Of a stretch of 64,000 bases of DNA, positions 8,826 to 17,229 are shown piece after piece. The position numbers and the translations under genes are program-made. Source of the DNA: Agromyces terreus (GTDB taxonomy: Bacteria > Actinomycetota > Actinomycetes > Actinomycetales > Microbacteriaceae); the NCBI RefSeq assembly GCF_009749465.1, contig NZ_WBIS01000012.1:1-64000 (forward strand), in the 5' to 3' direction. Below the pieces are notes generated by a model that was not told where the DNA came from, searched no databases, and saw only the letters and a program-made list of their open reading frames with translations. Within the stretch, counting starts at the first letter, position 1, and every line of letters starts with the position of its first letter.

Positions 8826-9034
8826 GGCAGGACTCCGTTCAGTCGGTCGTCGTTCGACGACGATCATCGGGTTCATGCTCTGAACGGGGTGCTGACTCGC
8901 GCGGCGTCCCGAGCACACCGCCACCGTAGGGACGGGTCGGTGCGACGGGATCAGGAGGCGCCCTCGTTCGCCCTCATGGCCTGCACCCCCGGGCCAGCCC
9001 GGACCCGAGCGGGTTCCCGCGCACCTCACCGCGC

Positions 9035-9040
9035 TAGGGT
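9035..9040 (+). promoter_or_regulatory. Leaderless -10 box before the leader peptide
   Basis: TAGGGT ends six bases before GTG 9047, not before the flavoprotein ATG at 9082. The first codon of the transcript would therefore belong to the leader peptide. Confidence 0.6.
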
Positions 9041-9046
9041 GAGCGC

Positions 9047-9085
9047 GTGCACACCCGGCCGCCCGAACCCCCGTCGCCCCGATGA
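9047..9085 (+). CDS. 12-codon leader peptide overlapping the flavoprotein gene
   Basis: GTG 9047 opens a short frame coding for VHTRPPEPPSPR, which stops at TGA 9083-9085. The stop overlaps the next start as ATGA. The GTG stands at the exact leaderless distance from a TAGGGT box, and no Shine-Dalgarno precedes the downstream ATG, so translational coupling is the simplest reading. The PPEPP and PSP stretches are prolines that slow ribosomes. Whether this is only a coupler or an attenuator is unknown. Confidence 0.5.
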   Translation: MHTRPPEPPSPR

Positions 9086-10344
9086 GGATCGGCGTCATCG
9101 GCGGTGGGGCCGCCGGCCTCACCGCGGCCTGGCTCCTCGAACAGCACCACGACGTCACGCTCCTCGAACGCGAGCCCCGCCTCGGCGGCCACGCGCACAC
9201 GGTCGGCGTCGTCGAGGCATCCGGTCACCATGTGCACGTCGATGTCGGATTCGCGTTCTTCTCCCCCGGCCCGAACTACGCGACGTTCAACCGGCTGCTC
9301 GACGCGCTCGGCGTGACGCGCGCGTCGTACGCCGCCACGCTCACCGTGTACGACACGCGCGACCAGCATCCGATCGCGATGCCGCCGTTCCGTGGCCGCA
9401 CGCCGATCCTGCCGTCGCTCGCGCCCGCCTCGCTCCGTACGCTGCTCCGATTCCGGCGCTTCCTCGACGCGTTGCCCGGGTTCCTCGCTCGCCGCGACAC
9501 CGCCGTCACCGTCGCCGAGTACCTCGAGCGGTCGCGGCTCCCGAAGCGTTTCGTCGACGAGTTCCTGCTGCCGCTGCTGCTCGCGTTCTGGTGCGTCGAC
9601 CGGGCCGAGTTCCTCGGGTTCGCCGCCTACAACGCGCTGTACTACCTCGGCGCGAACGCCTCGAGCGGGCTCCGCGCCCCCGAGCAGAGCGAGATCCCGG
9701 GCGGAATGCGGGTCTACGTCGACGCCCTCGCCGACCAACTCGCACGCACCGACGTTCGACTCGATGCCGAGGTCGCGCGCGTCGAGCGCCAGCGCGGGAT
9801 CTGGCAGGCCACGGATGCCTCGGGCAGCGCGCATGCGTTCGACGCGATCGTGCTGGCCTGCAACCCGCGTCGCGCCCGCGCGCTGCTCGCCGACGTCGAC
9901 GGGCTCGAGCCCGTCGCAGACCAGCTGGCGAGGTTCGAGACGTTCGAGACCACCATCGCGGTGCACGGCGACCGCAGGCTCATGCCCCGGCACGAGGCAT
10001 CCTGGTCGGTCGTGAACGCCCGCTGGGACGGCGAGCACAGCTCGCTCACCGTCTGGAACCCGCGCCTCGGCGCCCGCGTCTTCAAAAGCTGGGTCACCTT
10101 CGATCGCGAACTCCCCGAGCCGCTGTACGCGCTCGTCACCTACGAGCACGGCAAGATCACGCCGGCGTACTTCGACGCTCAGGCGCGGCTACGCGACCTG
10201 CAGGGCCGTGACGGACTCTGGCTCGCCGGTCTCGCGATGCACGACGCCGACTCGCATGAGAGCGCGGTGCGCTCGGCCGTCACGGTCGCGGAGGCCCTCG
10301 CACCGCGGAGCGAGCGGCTCCGTCTGCTCGTTCCGCCGGCCTGA
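9082..10344 (+). CDS. NAD/FAD-binding oxidoreductase of the COG2907 (amine-oxidase-like) family
   Basis: A 420-residue flavoprotein. The dinucleotide-binding motif is at the very N-terminus (MRIGVIGGGAAGLTAAWLL), followed by the acidic end of strand 2 (LLEREPRLGGHAHT), as in COG2907 and other amine-oxidase-like proteins. The C-terminal FAD contact appears as LWLAGLAMHDADSHESAV. In many bacteria relatives sit beside DUF1365 and a cyclopropane-fatty-acid-synthase-like gene; neither is here, so the substrate is open. Start ATG 9082 overlaps the stop of an upstream 12-codon frame. It converges with ispG. Confidence 0.85.
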   Translation: MRIGVIGGGAAGLTAAWLLEQHHDVTLLEREPRLGGHAHTVGVVEASGHHVHVDVGFAFFSPGPNYATFNRLLDALGVTRASYAATLTVYDTRDQHPIAMPPFRGRTPILPSLAPASLRTLLRFRRFLDALPGFLARRDTAVTVAEYLERSRLPKRFVDEFLLPLLLAFWCVDRAEFLGFAAYNALYYLGANASSGLRAPEQSEIPGGMRVYVDALADQLARTDVRLDAEVARVERQRGIWQATDASGSAHAFDAIVLACNPRRARALLADVDGLEPVADQLARFETFETTIAVHGDRRLMPRHEASWSVVNARWDGEHSSLTVWNPRLGARVFKSWVTFDRELPEPLYALVTYEHGKITPAYFDAQARLRDLQGRDGLWLAGLAMHDADSHESAVRSAVTVAEALAPRSERLRLLVPPA

Positions 10345-10399
10345 GGCGCCGAGGCCGAACAGCGTGCCGGGAGCAGCCGGCTCGGGCAGGATCCGCCGG

Positions 10400-11551
10400 C
10401 TACGGAGTGAGCACCTGCGGACTGCCGACCGGCGCATCGGCACCCATCTCGTCGGCGATGCGGTTCGCCTCTTCGATGAGCGTCTGCACGATCTCGGACT
10501 CGGGCACGGTCTTGATGACCTCGCCCTTGACGAAGATCTGGCCCTTGCCGTTGCCGGATGCCACGCCGAGGTCGGCCTCGCGCGCCTCGCCGGGGCCGTT
10601 CACGACGCAGCCCATGACGGCGACGCGCAGCGGCACGGTCATGCCCTCGAGTCCGTCGGTCACGTCGTTCGCGAGCTTGTACACGTCGACCTGCGCGCGG
10701 CCGCACGACGGGCACGAGACGATCTCGAGCTTGCGCTCGCGGAGGTTCAGCGACTGCAGGATCTGCAGGCCGACCTTGACCTCCTGCGCGGGCGGCGCCG
10801 AGAGCGAGACGCGGATGGTGTCGCCGATGCCCTCGCCGAGCAGGATGCCGAACGCGGTGGCGCTCTTGATGGTGCCCTGGAACTCGGGTCCGGCCTCGGT
10901 CACGCCGAGGTGCAGGGGCCAGTCGCCGCGCTCGGCGAGCAGCCGGTAGGCCTTGACCATGACGATGGGGTCGTTGTGCTTGACCGAGATCTTGAAGTCG
11001 TGGAAGTCGTGTTCCTCGAAGAGCGAGGCCTCCCAGACCGCCGACTCGACGAGCGCCTCGGGCGTCGCCTTGCCGTACTTCTCGAGCAGGCGCGGGTCGA
11101 GCGAACCGGCATTCACGCCGATGCGGAGCGAGACGCCGGCCGCCTTCGCCGCGGCGGCGATCTCGCCGACCCGGTCGTCGAACTTGCGGATGTTGCCCGG
11201 GTTCACGCGCACCGCGGCGCAGCCGGCGTCGATCGCGGCGAACACGTAGTTCGGCTGGAAGTGGATGTCGGCGATGACCGGGATCTGGCTCTTCTTCGCG
11301 ATGATCGGCAGCGCCTCGGCATCGTCGCGGCTCGGCACGGCCACGCGCACGATGTCGCAGCCGGATGCCGTGAGCTCGGCGATCTGCTGGAGGGTCGCGT
11401 TGATGTTCGTCGTGGGCGTCGTCGTCATGGACTGCACGCTCACGGGGGCGTCGCCGCCGACGAGCACCTTGCCCACCTTGATCTGGCGGGACTTGCGTCG
11501 CGGGGCCAGGACTTCGGGGACGTTCGGCATTCCGAGATTCACAGCAGGCAC
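10400..11551 (-). CDS. ispG: 4-hydroxy-3-methylbut-2-enyl diphosphate synthase (IspG/GcpE)
   Basis: IspG carries out the sixth step of the MEP isoprenoid pathway, turning MEcPP into HMBPP with a [4Fe-4S] cluster. The 383-residue protein has the TIM-barrel half ([16 protein letters not shown] near residue 42; [15 protein letters not shown]) and the ferredoxin-like end, with cluster cysteines in SCPSCGRAQ and [10 protein letters not shown]. The GTG at 11551 is preceded by TAGACT at six bases, so the transcript is probably leaderless. In M. tuberculosis ispG directly follows dxr and the site-2 protease; here about 7 kb of other genes separate them. Confidence 0.97.
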   Translation of the reverse strand: MPAVNLGMPNVPEVLAPRRKSRQIKVGKVLVGGDAPVSVQSMTTTPTTNINATLQQIAELTASGCDIVRVAVPSRDDAEALPIIAKKSQIPVIADIHFQPNYVFAAIDAGCAAVRVNPGNIRKFDDRVGEIAAAAKAAGVSLRIGVNAGSLDPRLLEKYGKATPEALVESAVWEASLFEEHDFHDFKISVKHNDPIVMVKAYRLLAERGDWPLHLGVTEAGPEFQGTIKSATAFGILLGEGIGDTIRVSLSAPPAQEVKVGLQILQSLNLRERKLEIVSCPSCGRAQVDVYKLANDVTDGLEGMTVPLRVAVMGCVVNGPGEAREADLGVASGNGKGQIFVKGEVIKTVPESEIVQTLIEEANRIADEMGADAPVGSPQVLTP

Positions 11552-11557
11552 GGTGCC

Positions 11558-11563
11558 AGTCTA
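11558..11563 (-). promoter_or_regulatory. Leaderless -10 box of ispG
   Basis: TAGACT on the minus strand, six bases before GTG 11551; no Shine-Dalgarno is present. Confidence 0.65.
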
Positions 11564-11623
11564 GTTCCGCCCGGTCGGGCGAAGGCTGCGAAGCGGATGC
11601 CGCAGGAGCCCGGGCACGCCCGT

Positions 11624-12259
11624 TCAGCGTCCGGAGATCAGCGGGGGCTCCGTCGCCGCGACCACCTCGTCGACGCCGACGCCGGGCGCGCACTCGACGA
11701 GCACGAGCCCCGAGGGCGTCACGTCGATGACGGCGAGGTCGGTGATGATCCGGTCGACGACCCCCTTGCCGGTCAGCGGCAGCGAGCACTCGTGCACGAT
11801 CTTCGGCGAGCCGTCCCTCGCGACGTGCTCCATGAGCACGATCACGCGGCGTGCACCGTGCACGAGGTCCATCGCGCCGCCCGGGCCTTTCACCATCTTG
11901 CCCGGGATCATCCAGTTCGCGAGGTCGCCCGCGGCCGACACCTGCATGGCGCCGAGGATCGCCGCGTCGACCTTGCCGCCGCGGATCATGCCGAAGCTCG
12001 TCGCCGAGTCGAAGTAGGCCGCGCCCGGCAGCACGGTGACGGTCTCCTTGCCGGCGTTGATGAGGTCGGGATCGACGTCGGCCGCGCGCGGGTACGGTCC
12101 GACGCCGAGGATGCCGTTCTCGGACTGGAGCACGACCGCGACGCCGTCGGGCACGTGGTTCGGCACGAGCGTGGGCAGGCCGATGCCGAGGTTGACATAC
12201 GAGCCGTCGACGAGTTCCTGCGCGGCCCTGGCGGCCATCTCGACCCTGGTCAGCGCCAT
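11624..12259 (-). CDS. scoB: 3-oxoacid CoA-transferase subunit B
   Basis: This is the beta subunit of succinyl-CoA:3-ketoacid CoA-transferase, which moves CoA from succinyl-CoA to acetoacetate. The 211-residue protein has [13 protein letters not shown], which holds the catalytic glutamate of the family, and the glycine-rich [20 protein letters not shown]. It starts one base after the scoA stop, so the two subunits are translated together. The divergent thiolase supplies the next step, cleavage of acetoacetyl-CoA. Substrate choice (acetoacetate rather than 3-oxoadipate) is inferred from the thiolase partner and is not certain. Confidence 0.92.
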   Translation of the reverse strand: MALTRVEMAARAAQELVDGSYVNLGIGLPTLVPNHVPDGVAVVLQSENGILGVGPYPRAADVDPDLINAGKETVTVLPGAAYFDSATSFGMIRGGKVDAAILGAMQVSAAGDLANWMIPGKMVKGPGGAMDLVHGARRVIVLMEHVARDGSPKIVHECSLPLTGKGVVDRIITDLAVIDVTPSGLVLVECAPGVGVDEVVAATEPPLISGR

Positions 12260-12260
12260 C

Positions 12261-13034
12261 TCAGGCCTCCTCGCTCACGGTGCGGCGTTCGATGCGCTTC
12301 TCGATGTCGGGGCCGACCACGACGACGCGGTCGACGAAGATGCCGGGCAGGTGCACGGCGTCCGGGTCGAGCTCGCCCGGTTCGACGAGCTGCTCGACCT
12401 GCGCGACGCAGACCCGGCCGGCCATGGCCGCGAGGGGCGAGAAGTTGCGCGCGGACTTGTCGAACACGAGGTTGCCGTGGCGGTCGCCGCGCAGGGCGTG
12501 CACGAGGGCGAAGTCGGTCGTGATGGCCTCCTCGAGCACGAATTCGCGGTCGCTGCCGCCGAACGCGAAGGTCTGCACCGGCTTCGCCGGGCTCGCGACC
12601 GCGATCGAGCCGTCGGGCGCGTAGCGCTGCGGGAGCCCGCCCTCCGCGACCTGCGTGCCGACCCCCGTCTGGGTGAAGAAGGCCGCGATGCCGCTGCCGC
12701 CCGCGCGCAACTTCTCGGCGAGGGTGCCCTGCGGCGTGAGCTCGAGCTCGAGCTCGCCCGAGAGGTACCGACGCTCGAACTCCTTGTTCTCGCCCACGTA
12801 CGAGGAGGTCATCTTGCGGATGCGTCCCGCCCCGAGCAGCACGCCGAGCCCCCAGTCGTCGACGCCGCAGTTGTTGCTGACGACGCTGAGCTCGTCGACG
12901 CCGCTCGCGAGGAGCGCGTCGATGAGCACCATCGGGATGCCGCAGAGCCCGAATCCGCCGACGGCGAGGCTCGCCCCCGAGCGGATGTCGGCCACCGCCT
13001 CCGCTGCGCTGGGCACGACCTTGTCGAGTGCCAT
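12261..13034 (-). CDS. scoA: 3-oxoacid CoA-transferase subunit A
   Basis: The alpha subunit of the same CoA-transferase, 257 residues. It has the CoA-binding glycine motif near residue 20 ([19 protein letters not shown]), then [15 protein letters not shown] and [15 protein letters not shown], all typical of SCOT/AtoD. ATG 13034 is preceded by GAGGAGG. The gene diverges from the thiolase across a 128-base region with overlapping -10 boxes, so both sides are probably controlled together. Confidence 0.92.
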   Translation of the reverse strand: MALDKVVPSAAEAVADIRSGASLAVGGFGLCGIPMVLIDALLASGVDELSVVSNNCGVDDWGLGVLLGAGRIRKMTSSYVGENKEFERRYLSGELELELTPQGTLAEKLRAGGSGIAAFFTQTGVGTQVAEGGLPQRYAPDGSIAVASPAKPVQTFAFGGSDREFVLEEAITTDFALVHALRGDRHGNLVFDKSARNFSPLAAMAGRVCVAQVEQLVEPGELDPDAVHLPGIFVDRVVVVGPDIEKRIERRTVSEEA

Positions 13035-13111
13035 GTCACGACCTCCTCGTCGACTCGATGACGGATGCCCCACCGCGGACTTCGTGAATCCGGTGAATGC
13101 TCCCTAACCGA

Positions 13112-13121
13112 ATCGTAGGAT
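13112..13121. promoter_or_regulatory. Overlapping divergent -10 boxes between scoA and the thiolase
   Basis: ATCGTAGGAT holds TAGGAT for the plus strand (thiolase) and TACGAT for the minus strand (scoAB), sharing two bases. A direct repeat GTGAATCCGGTGAAT just to the left (13084-13098) may be a regulator site. Confidence 0.4.
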
Positions 13122-13162
13122 GGAACCAGCGCACCGCCAACCCCGACGAAGGAGTCTCCCGC

Positions 13163-14347
13163 ATGCCCACCACCGATGTCGTCATCATCGCCGGCGCACG
13201 CACGCCGTTCGGCCGCATCAGCGGCAACCTCGCGGCCCGCTCGGCCGTCGAGCTCGGCACCGTCGCGATCCGCGGCGCGCTCGAGAAGGCCGGCGTCTCC
13301 CCCGACGACGTCGACCAGGTGATCATGGGTCAGGTGCTGCAGGCCGGCGCGGGCCAGAACCCGGCCAAGCAGAGCGCGGTCGCGGCCGGCATCCCCTGGC
13401 GGGTGCCCGCCGTCACGATCAACAAGGTCTGCCTCTCGGGGCTCGCCGCGATCACGGATGCCGCGCGGCTGATCCGCCTCGGCGAGGCATCCGTCGTCGT
13501 GGCCGGCGGCCAGGAGTCGATGACCAACGCGCCGCACCTGCTGCCGGGTTCGCGCGCCGGCAAGGGCTACGGCACGTGGGCGATGCTCGACCACGCCGCC
13601 CACGACGGCCTGACCGACGCGTTCGACGAGGAGTCGATGGGCGCGTCGACCGAGCGCTTCAACGGCCGCTACGGCATCGGCCGCCGCGAGCAGGACGAGA
13701 TCGCCGCCGCCTCGCACGCCCGCGCGGGCGCCGCGCAGGCCGACGGGCTGTTCGCCGACGAGATCGTGCCCGTCGAGATCCCGCAGCGCAAGGGCGACCC
13801 GGTCGTCGTCGCCGAAGACCAGGGCGTGCGCCCCGACTCGACCGCCGACGTGCTCGGCGGTCTCCGACCGGCGTTCGCCGGAGACGGCACGATCACGGCG
13901 GGAAACTCCTCGCCGATCTCCGACGGCGCCGCGGCGGTCGTCGTGGCGAGCCGCGAGTGGGCCGAGTCCCGCGGCCTGCCCTGGCTCGTGCTCGTGGGCG
14001 CCTCGGGCCAGGTCGCCGGGCCCGACAACTCGCTGCACTCGCAGCCCTCGAACGCGATCGCCGCGGCCCTCGAGAAGCAGGGGCTCGCGGCATCCGACCT
14101 CGACCTCGTCGAGATCAACGAGGCCTTCGCCGCCGTCTCGCTCCAGTCGATGCGAGACCTCGACCTCGACGCCGAGAAGGTCAACGTGCACGGCGGCGCC
14201 ATCGCGCTCGGACACCCGATCGGCGCGTCCGGCGCGCGTCTCGCGCTGCACGCGGCGCTCGAGCTCTCGCGTCGCGGCGGCGGCACGGCGGCCGTCGCGC
14301 TCTGCGGCGGCGGCGGACAGGGCGAGGCGCTGCTGCTCTCGCGCTGA
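13163..14347 (+). CDS. Acetyl-CoA C-acetyltransferase (thiolase)
   Basis: A 394-residue biosynthetic/degradative thiolase that condenses two acetyl-CoA or cleaves acetoacetyl-CoA. The nucleophilic cysteine is in [11 protein letters not shown] (about residue 89). The His motif is [16 protein letters not shown] and the second cysteine is in [17 protein letters not shown] is also present. ATG 13163 follows AAGGAG. Together with divergent scoAB it forms a ketone-body or acetoacetate module. It could also feed polyhydroxybutyrate or mevalonate-like routes, but no such genes are near. Confidence 0.93.
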   Translation: MPTTDVVIIAGARTPFGRISGNLAARSAVELGTVAIRGALEKAGVSPDDVDQVIMGQVLQAGAGQNPAKQSAVAAGIPWRVPAVTINKVCLSGLAAITDAARLIRLGEASVVVAGGQESMTNAPHLLPGSRAGKGYGTWAMLDHAAHDGLTDAFDEESMGASTERFNGRYGIGRREQDEIAAASHARAGAAQADGLFADEIVPVEIPQRKGDPVVVAEDQGVRPDSTADVLGGLRPAFAGDGTITAGNSSPISDGAAAVVVASREWAESRGLPWLVLVGASGQVAGPDNSLHSQPSNAIAAALEKQGLAASDLDLVEINEAFAAVSLQSMRDLDLDAEKVNVHGGAIALGHPIGASGARLALHAALELSRRGGGTAAVALCGGGGQGEALLLSR

Positions 14348-14464
14348 CCGCTGACCGCAATCCACCGCGCCCAGGCCTGCACGTTCTCAGGACCGCCGCC
14401 CTCGAGAGCCGCATATCGCGCCCATAGGCGGTGTGTTCCTGGATTCGTGCACGCCCACGGCGTC

Positions 14465-14515
14465 GGCGGATGCCGCGGCGACGCGCTGGACCGGCCCGAG
14501 GCCGAGGCATCCGCC
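14465..14515. terminator. Possible hairpin between the thiolase and ltrA
   Basis: GGCGGATGCC (14465-14474) and GGCATCCGCC (14506-14515) can pair across a 31-base loop. There is no T-tract, so a terminator role is uncertain. The rest of the 206-base gap shows nothing else. Confidence 0.3.
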
Positions 14516-14541
14516 CCTCGTGCGGCGCACGCCGACCGTGC

Positions 14542-14547
14542 CACGAT
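14542..14547 (+). promoter_or_regulatory. Leaderless-type -10 before ltrA
   Basis: CACGAT ends six bases before ATG 14554, matching the spacing of better boxes in this window, though the first base departs from TANNNT. Confidence 0.4.
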
Positions 14548-14553
14548 GTCGAC

Positions 14554-15810
14554 ATGAGCTCGCCAGCGCATCCGCCGCTCGACCACCGGCTCCGACGCAT
14601 GACGGGTCGCGACCCCGACGAGCCGCACCGCGCCGCGACCCCCCTCGAACTGCTCTTCGACCTCACCTTCGTCGTCGCCTTCAGCCAGGCCGGCGCCCAG
14701 ACCGCGCACCTGCTCGAGCTCGGGCACTGGTGGCCCGCGATCGGCGGCTTCGCGTTCGCGATCTTCGCGATCTGGTGGGCGTGGATCAACTACTCCTGGC
14801 TCGCGTCGGCCTACGACAACGACGACGTCTTCTTCCGCGTCGCGACGATGGTCGAGATGATCGGCGTGCTCGTGCTCGCGCTGGGGCTGCCGCAGCTGTT
14901 CCACTCGCTCGACGAGGGCGAGCACGTCGACAACGGCGTCGTCATCGCCGGGTACGTCGTCATGCGCGTCGCGACGATCGCGCTCTGGCTCCGGGCCGCC
15001 GAGCACGACCCGTCGAGGCGGCGCACGGCGCTCACGTACGTCTGGTTCGTCTCGGCCGCGCAGGTCGGCTGGCTCGTGCTCCTCTTCGTGAACCTCCCCC
15101 TCGCGCCGACCCTCGCGTTCACGGCGCTGCTCGTGGTGCTCGAGCTCGTCGGACCCTACGTCGCCGAGCACGGCCCGCAGGGCGCCACACCCTGGCACCC
15201 CCACCACATCGCCGAGCGCTACGGGCTGCTCGTCATCATCACGCTCGGCGAGATCGTGCTCGGCACGATCCTCGCGGTCTCGGCCGTGATCGACGAGCAG
15301 GGCTGGTCGGTCGAGGCGGTGACGCTCGCGTTCGCCGGGACGGCCCTCGTGTTCGGCCTCTGGTGGACGTACTTCACGATGCCGTCGGGCCAGGTGCTCG
15401 CGAGGTTCCGCGAGCGCGGATTCGCGTGGGGCTACCTGCACTACTTCGTGTTCTTCTCGCTGGCCGGCACCGGCGCGGGCCTGCACGTGGCCGCCTACGA
15501 GATCGAGGGCGTCGCCCACATCGGCATCGTGCCGGCGCTGCTCACCGTGGTGATTCCCGTCGGCCTCTTCGTGGTCGCGCTCTTCACGGTGTACTCGATG
15601 CTGCTCCGGCAGTTCGACCCGTTCCACATCTGGCTCTTCCTCGGCGCCATCGCGGCGCTCGTCGTCGCCGTCGTCGCCGTCGCGGCCGGGGCCTCGTTCG
15701 GGATCGGGCTGCTCATCACGGCGGCGTCGCCCTTCGTGATCGTGGTCGGATACGAGACGGTCGGGCACCGACACCAGGCGGCGGCGCTGCATCGCGCGCT
15801 CGGCGGCTGA
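14554..15810 (+). CDS. ltrA: Low-temperature-requirement protein A (LtrA) family membrane protein
   Basis: A 418-residue membrane protein of the LtrA family, named after a Listeria gene needed for growth in the cold; the biochemical role is unknown. The family signature is at the start: RAATPLELLFDLTFVVAFSQ. About a dozen hydrophobic helices follow, with HIAERYGLLVIITLGEIVLG near the middle, the second conserved block. I chose ATG 14554 because of the promoter-like box; a second ATG lies 15 codons in. The gene ends in a strong bidirectional hairpin. Confidence 0.87.
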   Translation: MSSPAHPPLDHRLRRMTGRDPDEPHRAATPLELLFDLTFVVAFSQAGAQTAHLLELGHWWPAIGGFAFAIFAIWWAWINYSWLASAYDNDDVFFRVATMVEMIGVLVLALGLPQLFHSLDEGEHVDNGVVIAGYVVMRVATIALWLRAAEHDPSRRRTALTYVWFVSAAQVGWLVLLFVNLPLAPTLAFTALLVVLELVGPYVAEHGPQGATPWHPHHIAERYGLLVIITLGEIVLGTILAVSAVIDEQGWSVEAVTLAFAGTALVFGLWWTYFTMPSGQVLARFRERGFAWGYLHYFVFFSLAGTGAGLHVAAYEIEGVAHIGIVPALLTVVIPVGLFVVALFTVYSMLLRQFDPFHIWLFLGAIAALVVAVVAVAAGASFGIGLLITAASPFVIVVGYETVGHRHQAAALHRALGG

Positions 15811-15818
15811 GCGGCGCC

Positions 15819-15851
15819 GCGGCTGCGGTGCGGCTGCGGTGCGGCTGCGGT
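15819..15851. repeat. Three tandem 11-bp repeats
   Basis: GCGGCTGCGGT occurs three times without a gap (15819-15829, 15830-15840, 15841-15851), directly before the terminator palindrome. Confidence 0.8.
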
Positions 15852-15852
15852 A

Positions 15853-15886
15853 ACGAAGGGCGGATGCCGCGGCATCCGCCCTTCGT
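15853..15886. terminator. Bidirectional terminator, 34-bp perfect palindrome
   Basis: Seventeen bases from 15853 pair perfectly with the next seventeen (core GGCGGATGCC/GGCATCCGCC). The site lies between the convergent ltrA and SHOCT genes and can serve both. There is no long T-tract, as is common in actinobacteria. Confidence 0.75.
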
Positions 15887-15900
15887 GGCTCTCGGCAGGA

Positions 15901-16197
15901 TCAGGCGTTCGGTCGGTTCGCGCGCAGCACCTCGAGGCGGGCGCGGTACTCGACCTCGTCGACGTCGCCCTTCGCGAACCGCTCCGCGAGGGTGGACTCG
16001 GCGGTCGCGCCGCGCATCCAGGGCGGGGCGTAGCCCTCGGCGGCCCAGGCACGGCGTCGTCGGCTCACGCCGAACACGACGAGCCCGATGACGAGCAGCC
16101 AGAACAACGGGATGAGGAAGAAGACCCAGCCGAAGCCGGCCGCCCAGGGTCCGGCGTGCGCGGCCGCGGTTGCGGCGGTGGCGAGGGTGGTGAGCAT
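15901..16197 (-). CDS. Small membrane protein with C-terminal SHOCT domain
   Basis: A 98-residue protein. One or two hydrophobic segments lie at about residues 18-46 (GWVFFLIPLFWLLVIGLVVF), then a basic RRRRAW stretch. A C-terminal SHOCT helix pair follows (ESTLAERFAKGDVDEVEYRA). SHOCT domains are found at the ends of many membrane proteins and may aid oligomerisation. ATG 16197 is preceded by AAGGGA. It is a single gene with no informative neighbours. Confidence 0.8.
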   Translation of the reverse strand: MLTTLATAATAAAHAGPWAAGFGWVFFLIPLFWLLVIGLVVFGVSRRRRAWAAEGYAPPWMRGATAESTLAERFAKGDVDEVEYRARLEVLRANRPNA

Positions 16198-16332
16198 GAT
16201 GTGTTCCCTTGATCGTGCGACCTGCGTCCCAGGTCGTCGTCGTCGAGTCTCGTCAGCGCGCGGCATCCGCGAATCCCGCCGCGGGAGGCACTTCGCCTGC
16301 TCCCCCGGGAGCAGCGCCGTCGTACATCTCGC

Positions 16333-16401
16333 ATCAGGCCGAAGGTGCGAGATCAGGACGGATTACGCGATTTCGGCCTGAATCCGCGACTTCGGCCTGA
16401 T
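16333..16401. repeat. Inverted and direct repeats built on TTCGGCCTGA
   Basis: A 19-bp unit CGCGAYTTCGGCCTGAWTC (Y=C/T, W=A/T) occurs twice in tandem (from 16366 and from 16385). An inverted partial copy ATCAGGCCGAA lies at 16333-16343. The arms could form a hairpin in RNA. No gene fits in the 369-base gap 16198-16566. Confidence 0.6.
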
Positions 16402-16458
16402 TCAGAGTTGTCGGGCGGGCGGGCGGCGGGCGGGCCGGCGGACGGGCGGGGGGCGGGA

Positions 16459-16528
16459 GCTGGGGGCTGGGAGCTGGGAGCTGGGAGCTGGGAGCTGGGA
16501 GCTGGGAGCTGGGAGCTGGGAGCTGGGA
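16459..16528. repeat. Heptanucleotide tandem array (10 copies)
   Basis: GCTGGGG is followed by nine perfect copies of GCTGGGA. The array lies 38 bases beyond the end of the response-regulator gene and is flanked by G-rich sequence (GGGCGGGCGGGC-like). It is non-coding; slipped-strand changes in copy number are likely. Confidence 0.9.
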
Positions 16529-16566
16529 GGGGAGGGTGGCGGGGCACCTGCACCGAGCGGATGCCG

Positions 16567-17229
16567 CTACTGCCAGCCGGGCGCCACGAGCCCCGACTCG
16601 TAGGCGACGACCACGAGGTGCACGCGGTCGCGCGCGTGCAGCTTGGCCATGATGCGCGACACGTGCGTCTTCGCGGTGAGCGGGGAGAGCACGAGGCGGG
16701 CCGCGATCTCGTCGTTCGTGAGGCCGAGGCCGACGAGACGCAGCACCTCGCGCTCGCGGTCGGTGAGCGCGGCGAGCCGGTCGGCGTCGGGCGCATCGCG
16801 GAGGCCGACGGCCAGACGTTCGAGCAGCCGCTTCGTCACGCCGGGCGAGAGCAGGGCCTCGCCGCTCGCGACCACGCGCACGGCGCGGATGAGGTCGACG
16901 GGCTCGGTGTCCTTCACGAGGAAGCCGCTCGCTCCGGCGCGCACCGCGCGGGCGACGTACTCGTCGAGCTCGAACGTGGTCACGATCACGACGCGCACGC
17001 CCGCGAGCGCGGGGTCGGCCGCGATCTGCTCGGTCGCCCAGAGTCCGTCGCCGCCCGGCATGCGGATGTCCATGAGCACCACGTCGACCGGATGCCGCCG
17101 CACGAGCTCGAGCAGCTCGGCCCCGGTCGACGCCTCGCCGACCACCTCGACGTCGGGTTCAGCTTCGAGCAGCGCGCGGAATCCGGCGCGCACGAGGAGC
17201 TGGTCGTCGGCCAGCGCCACCCGGATCAC
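16567..17229 (-). CDS. NarL/FixJ-type response regulator
   Basis: A 220-residue DNA-binding response regulator. The receiver domain (about 1-120) has the acidic pair ADD near the start, the phospho-acceptor Asp in VVLMDIRMPGGDG and the conserved Lys in FLVKDTEP. The LuxR-type helix-turn-helix is at about 155-215 (LTDREREVLRLVGLGLTNDE). The start is GTG 17229, which overlaps the kinase stop as GTGA. It is the partner of the histidine kinase upstream. No target gene can be named from the context. Confidence 0.93.
   Translation of the reverse strand: MIRVALADDQLLVRAGFRALLEAEPDVEVVGEASTGAELLELVRRHPVDVVLMDIRMPGGDGLWATEQIAADPALAGVRVVIVTTFELDEYVARAVRAGASGFLVKDTEPVDLIRAVRVVASGEALLSPGVTKRLLERLAVGLRDAPDADRLAALTDREREVLRLVGLGLTNDEIAARLVLSPLTAKTHVSRIMAKLHARDRVHLVVVAYESGLVAPGWQ

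Noticed and set aside
4950-10211. Open frame of more than 1700 codons on the plus strand
   Set aside because: It runs antisense to proS, padR and the surface-protein gene, all of which have clear homology. Long antisense frames are expected at this GC content.
16459-16528. CRISPR array
   Set aside because: The units are seven bases with no spacers; this is a simple tandem repeat.
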